From Macrotis lagotis (Eukaryota > Chordata > Mammalia > Peramelemorphia > Peramelidae): a stretch of 64,000 nt of DNA. This document shows positions 59,409 through 64,000 of this stretch, piece by piece. The stretch spans positions 99,495,637 through 99,559,636 of the forward strand of contig NC_133665.1 in NCBI RefSeq assembly GCF_037893015.1, in the 5' to 3' direction. Within the stretch, counting starts at the first letter, position 1. Each line of letters opens with the position of its first letter. The translations under genes and the position numbers were made by a program. The notes below the pieces were generated by a model, which was not told the DNA's origin, searched no databases, and worked only from the letters and a program-made list of their open reading frames with translations.

Positions 59409-59552
59409 GTAGGGTAGCTGAGTGGCACAGCAGACAGATCCCTGGCCCTGGGGCCAAGAGGCCCCGAGCCCCCCTACCACCCCTTAGGCCCAGCATCCAC
59501 CTGGCCCTATGGTCCCGGACAAGCCTTCCAATCCCAGCCCCTTGCAAGAAGT
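59409..59552 (+). repeat. Diverged marsupial SINE in the HAL1-like element
   Basis: 'tgagtggcacagcagacaga', 'ccctggccctggggccaaga', 'tcccagccccttgcaagaag'. Confidence 0.6.
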
Positions 59553-60074
59553 AAAAAAGAAAATGTGTTGTATCTGACCACTCTCCCCCCATAGTCTATC
59601 CTCTCCTCCATCACTCATATCACCCCCCTTCCCCTGTCCCCCACTTCTTACTCCAGATGCCTATACCCCATTGAGTATATATGCTGTTTCCTCTCCTAGC
59701 CACCTCTGATGAGAGCAAAGATTCCCTCATTCCCCCTTGCCTCCCCCCTTCAATATCATTGCAATAGCTCATTGTAATAAAGAAAAATCTTACTATATGA
59801 AATATCTTGGCCTATTCCCCCTCTCCTTTTTCTTTCTCCCATTACATTTCCCTTTTTTCTATTGACTCCATTTTTACACCATATTTTATGTTCAAATTCA
59901 GCTTTCTCCTGTGCTTCAACTATAAAAGCTCCTTCTACCTGCTCTGATAATTGAGAAGGTGCATATGAGTATTATCAGTGTCATTTTTCTATATGGGAAT
60001 ACATGTAGTTCATCATCAAGTCCCTCATATTTTCCCCTTCTCCTCCACTCTCTATGCTTCACCGGAGTCCTGTA

Positions 60075-61133
60075 TCTGAAGATCAAACCTTCTGTTCAGC
60101 TCTGGCCATTCCAACAGGAACATTTAAAATTCCCCTGGTTCATTGAAAGTCCATCTTTATCCCTGGAAGAGGACATTCAGTTTTGCTGGGTAGTTGATTC
60201 TCTGTTATATTCTAAGCTCTTTTGCTTTCCAGAATATTATATTCCAAGCCCTATGAGCTTTTATGTAGTTGCTGCTAAGTCCTGTGTGATCCTAACTGCA
60301 GCTCTATGATATTTGAATTGTGTCCTTCGGGCTGCTTGTAATATTTTCTCTTTGACTTGGGAGTTTTGGAACTTGGCTATAATATTCCTAAGGGTTGGTT
60401 TTTTGGGATCTCTTTCTTGGGGGGGATCGGTGGATTCTCTCCATTTCTATTTTGCCCTCTGCTTCTAGAATATCAGGGCAATTTTCCTGTAGTAATTCTT
60501 TGAAAATGATGTCAAGGCTCTTTTCCTGATCATGACTTTCAGGTATTCCAATAATTTTTAAATTATCTTTCCTAAATCTGTTTTCCATATCAGTTGTTTT
60601 TTTTCAATGAGATGTTTCACATTTTTTTCTAATTTTTCATTCTTTTGGTTTTGAAGTATTGATTCCTGATTTCTGGTAAATTCATCAATCTCCCTGAGTT
60701 CTATTCTTTGTCTGAAGGATTTGTTTTCCTCAGAGAGCTGTCTTATCTCCTTTTCCATCTGGCCAATTCTGCTTTTTAAAGCATTCTTCTACTCAATAAC
60801 TCTTTGAACTGTTTTATCCATTTGACCTAAGCTGGTTTTTAGCATGCTATTTTCTTCAGCATTTTTTTAGATTTCCTTGACTAGGCTGCTGACTTCATTT
60901 TCATGTTTTTTTCCTGCATCTCTCTCATTTCTTTTCCCAGTTTTTCTTCTAACTCCCTCATTTGATTTTCAAAGTCTTTTTTGAGCTCTTGTCATAGCCT
61001 GAGCCCAATTTCTGTTTTTCTTGGAGTCTTTAGATGCAGGAGCTTGTGCTTCCTCATCTTCAGACTGAGTGTTTTGATCCTTCTTGGGCTCACAGGCAAA
61101 ATATTTCTCAATGGTGTTCCTCTGCTTGCTCAT
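60075..61133 (-). pseudogene. HAL1/L1 ORF1 relic
   Basis: Start near 61133 (MSKQRNTIEKYF). A coiled-coil region with several stops (open piece 60758-60558, MEKEIRQLSEENKSFRQ) is followed by the RRM-like part at 60588-60388 (FRKDNLKIIGIPE). The order matches L1 ORF1 at 20250-21261, but the sequence is clearly a different subfamily. Frameshifts and stops inactivate it. Confidence 0.75.
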
Positions 61134-61912
61134 TTTCCCAGCCTTAGCCTGTTTTGGGGGTGCTTCTTGAGTTTTTGGGACACTCCCACAAGGGTCTCAG
61201 TGTGAGAGGCTCTGTCCTCCCTCCTGGTCTGTGAATGACCATATGTGCCCCCCTCTGCCATGGAGCTGAGGTGGGGGGGGGCCTGCTGTTCTGTGGGGGC
61301 GCCCTGACTTGTGATCAGGATCTGAATGTGGTCAGAACCCCAGATTCCTGTTCCAGAGGCAGAGGACAGAGCTCTGCAGTCTCTCTCCACTCCCCTCCCT
61401 GAGTTCAATGGGCTCATGCCCTGGGGGCTCCTGCTTACTGGCTCTGCCTGCTTCTTTTTCCTGGATCCAGACTGCCTTGGCCACAAGCACAGCTGCTCGC
61501 TGTGTGGGCTGGATTTCACGTGCTCGCTCTGTCAGAGGTTCCCCCACCCCACCCCACCCTCTCTCTGTTCCCCCAATTTGTGCCTGGTGTTCCCCAGAGT
61601 ATAGGTCAGGAAACTGCCCCTGCTGCTGTGAGCTGTGGCTCCCAGTGCCCTGGAGCTGCCTCCGGGAGGCTGAAGTTCTTTCGCTCTGGCGGGCCACCCC
61701 TCTGGCAGGCTGCCCCTCCAACCCCAGGGAGCATAGCCTTTCTGCTTTTTTCCAGGTTACCTTAAGTAGGAGAACTGCCTCACTGGGTTCCTTTGTGGGT
61801 TCTGTCTCTTGAAAATTTATAGTCCTTAGTTTAGAAGTTTTATGAGAGAGCACCCAAGACACGATCCACTCTTGTCAACATCTTGGCTCCACCCCCTGGT
61901 ATTCCCATTTTA

Positions 61913-62070
61913 ATGATGAGGAAATGATTCAGGGATGGGGAAATGTTTGCCCACCATCCTATGGCTGGTAAAGGGTAGATTTGAGACTAAAACTCAGGTC
62001 TCCTTGATTGCAGGAAATGGAACTTGGGTCTTCTGATTCCAAACCCAGGGTGCTTTGCATCATCTTGGAG
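61913..62070 (-). repeat. MIR-type SINE, target of the HAL1-like insertion
   Basis: 58625-58669 and 61896-62065 read as one MIR when the insertion is removed ('cccattttaatgatgaggaa'). Confidence 0.7.
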
Positions 62071-62234
62071 ACCTAGAAGAGAACTATGACAGAAGAGATT
62101 AAAAGTCAATCTAAGCAGGTACCAATTCTACTCTGCCCGAATGCCTGCAAAAGATCTCCCTAGTCCAAGGGTGACTGGCAGTATTATCAATTGATCTAGA
62201 TAGGCTCAAGTGGAAGCAGGTGTCAGCACAGGGA

Positions 62235-62445
62235 GAGGAAAAATACTGGACTTAAAATGAGAAAGCCTAGGTTCAGATGCATGCCCTGCTAGTTGCAGTT
62301 ATGTGACCTTGGACAAGTCATTTAATTTTCCTAAATGTTGGTTTTCTCATCTGAAAATGGAAATGATAATACCTGCACTCATTATCTTATAGGAATGTTG
62401 TGTGAAAAGTGCTTTGTGTATATTAATGTGCCTGGAAAATGTGAG
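62235..62445 (+). repeat. MIR-type SINE
   Basis: 'atgtgaccttggacaagtca', 'ggttttctcatctgaaaatg', 'gaatgttgtgtgaaaagtgc'. Confidence 0.7.
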
Positions 62446-62839
62446 TTGGTCTCAGTTACTGATGCTGTCAGCAGGAAGAACAAATGGGGAAGCCAGTTTG
62501 CAATCCATGCATTATTTGAGTTATTTAAACACCAGTTCCTGGTCCTCAGCAAGGATTGGTTCTCTTGTTCATAAATAGAGGCTGTGGAATTCTGTCTGCT
62601 TAGCAACAGGACAGAGAAAATTATCAAGGGCTTTCTATAGGGAACAACAAGAGATTGAGGAAGCTGTACAGAAGGTGGAAATGGCAGTACAGATTTAATA
62701 AATTTTTGCTATGTTGGAGGATATAAAGTTGGAAGGAAATGTTAAATCATTTGGTCAACCCTACCCCATCACTCACCTTTCATTTTTTTGACTACCCCAG
62801 AGAAGGGTAGTCATTCATCAATGTTTATTCACTGGCATG
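62446..62839. other. No gene recognised
   Basis: Unassigned; opposing short ORFs look incidental. Confidence 0.4.
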
Positions 62840-63070
62840 GATGGAATTGGAGTCAAGGTAGACTTAAGTTCATATCCATCCTCAGATACTGTCTAACTTT
62901 GGGCAAGTCACTTAACCACTTCATGCTTCAGTTTCCTCACCTGTAAAATGGGAGAAAGAATAGTATCTACCTCCCAGGGCTATTGTGAAGATTAGATGAG
63001 ACAATATATGTAAAATACTTTGTCAAACTTACAGCACTATTTTATAAATGCTGGCTAAAATTATTGTTCC
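62840..63070 (+). repeat. MIR-type SINE
   Basis: 'actttgggcaagtcacttaa', 'cagtttcctcacctgtaaaa', 'ctcccagggctattgtgaag'. Well preserved core. Confidence 0.8.
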
Positions 63071-63908
63071 TATTATTATTATTCCTAGGACTCAAATATA
63101 GATTCTTTGACTTTAATTAAAGCCCTCTTTCTGTTAAGTATACTACTTCCCTAGATAGTGATTAAAAGAGGCACAAAACCTTGGATTTTTCTTGCTGCAA
63201 TGCTCATTATCAGTCAATGTGGGGTCTATCTTTGGATTAGTACCTCCAAGTTTAAATAGATGTACACAATACCTTGAAGTCCTGGATCTTTCTTTATTCT
63301 CTTTCAAATAGGTCATCTTTGGTTCAGAGGTTTGTTTGTCACAAAACCTTGTCTCCCCAGTGCCTACAGAGAAGGGGGGAAAAACCTCTTTATCTTGTAT
63401 CCTTAGCCTGATATTCAAGACTGTTTACCATATAACCTTCTTCAGTCATTCCTACTAGATAACCTCAGTACATATTTCAGAAGATTCATGACATTTTTTG
63501 ATATGAGAAATCCCTCATGGACATAGTTTGAAGCCCCTCAGCACCTCAATAGATGAGTTATATGGCAAGACAAAACAAAGACACCAAAAAAAAACCCCAA
63601 AGAAAAGCCCCTCACTTCTCTTGCTGTATGTTTCTGTGTATTGGCTATCTTGGTATATGGATGACAGACAAAATGTTCATTGCCTTTGAAATATAAGAGT
63701 TGGCAAACAATTGCTCTGGCCTCAATGTTACAATTATAAGGTTGTCACTGAGATATAGAGATAGAAAAATAGAAGATCTAAAGTCACTGAAAAGTGAAAG
63801 AATTTGAGTACTCCTTTTGGGATTTTAAAACTGCTCAGGATTTTATTACAAATATAGCAAAGCAAACAAGTTAAAAAAGCAGGCTAGGTCAAGTTTGAGT
63901 GAGAGTGT

Positions 63909-63909
<1 letters not shown>
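63071..63909. other. No gene recognised
   Basis: Unassigned AT-rich sequence; a 91-codon minus-strand ORF (63143-63418) shows no recognisable domain. Confidence 0.4.

Positions 63910-63968
<59 letters not shown>
63910..63968. repeat. (GA)n microsatellite
   Basis: Perfect GA run of about 58 bases near the window end. Confidence 0.95.
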
Positions 63969-63971
<3 letters not shown>

Positions 63972-64000
63972 AGAAGGAGAGAGAAAAAAGGCCAGGCAGC

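Larger units (their letters stand above)
58670..61895 (-). mobile_element. HAL1-like half-L1 (ORF1-only) element
   Basis: About 3.2 kb flanked by a perfect 17-base target duplication, ctggtattcccatttta, at 58653-58669 and 61896-61912. On the minus strand it begins at the L1-style 5' end ('agccaagatgttgacaag'). It continues with a GC-rich 5' UTR, an ORF1 relic, an AT- and pyrimidine-rich spacer and a 3' region with three SINEs, and ends near 58670. There is no ORF2 sequence. HAL1 elements are known mammalian L1 derivatives with only ORF1, moved by L1 in trans. An internally deleted L1 is the alternative. Confidence 0.75.

Noticed and set aside
61332..61862. 176-codon minus-strand ORF and overlapping + strand ORFs
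   Set aside because: It lies in the GC-rich 5' UTR of the HAL1-like element, where stop codons are rare; no domain and antisense ORFs of similar length.
1..64000. CRISPR arrays, operons or prokaryotic mobile systems
   Set aside because: Regular direct repeats with unique spacers are absent; the repeats are microsatellites and dispersed eukaryotic SINEs and LINEs.

Overview
The window looks like marsupial nuclear DNA and is mostly old transposon sequence. It holds many copies of a short SINE whose 5' end reads 'gggcagctaggtggc' and whose 3' end reads 'aaccccattgccttgcaaaa', together with CORE-SINEs, MIR and L2/L3-like fragments and several L1 copies. I infer an Australasian marsupial (a dasyurid or relative), because this SINE lacks the long tail of the common opossum SINE. 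The species assignment is from memory of repeat families and was not tested.

I see one apparently intact protein-coding gene: a four-exon cathelicidin (antimicrobial peptide precursor) on the + strand, CDS 29449-34055, 167 codons. It has a TATA box, strong start context, consensus splice sites, three phase-0 introns and two AATAAA signals. The four cathelin cysteines have the canonical spacing. The last exon encodes a C-terminal peptide behind an R-F-K-R site. That peptide is 36 residues long and, unusually for the family, has a net charge of about -1.

About 20 kb downstream on the same strand lie two decayed exons of a second cathelicidin (exon 2 at 50202-50282, exon 3 at 51268-51361). They carry in-frame stops and have lost cysteines but keep their splice sites. 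The window is therefore part of a cathelicidin cluster, with one live and one dead copy separated by L1 insertions (34.6-35.6 kb and 40.5-48.25 kb).

Layout: 0-9 kb holds MIR, L2/L3 and CORE-SINE fragments, plus a roughly 0.6 kb retroposed sequence at 5.88-6.49 kb. 9.1-13.3 kb is a diverged tandem duplication. 13.7-24.8 kb is a block of L1 on the minus strand, including a nearly full-length L1 (15225-22002) nested in an older one. 25-29 kb is old repeats and microsatellites. 29.4-34.2 kb is the cathelicidin gene. 34.6-48.3 kb holds three further L1 copies. 48.3-51.4 kb is the pseudogene region. 51.4-58.6 kb is SINEs, microsatellites and unassigned sequence. 58.67-61.9 kb is a HAL1-like half-L1 with a perfect 17-bp target duplication, and MIRs and a GA repeat fill the rest. 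I saw no tRNA, rRNA, CRISPR array or other prokaryotic feature.
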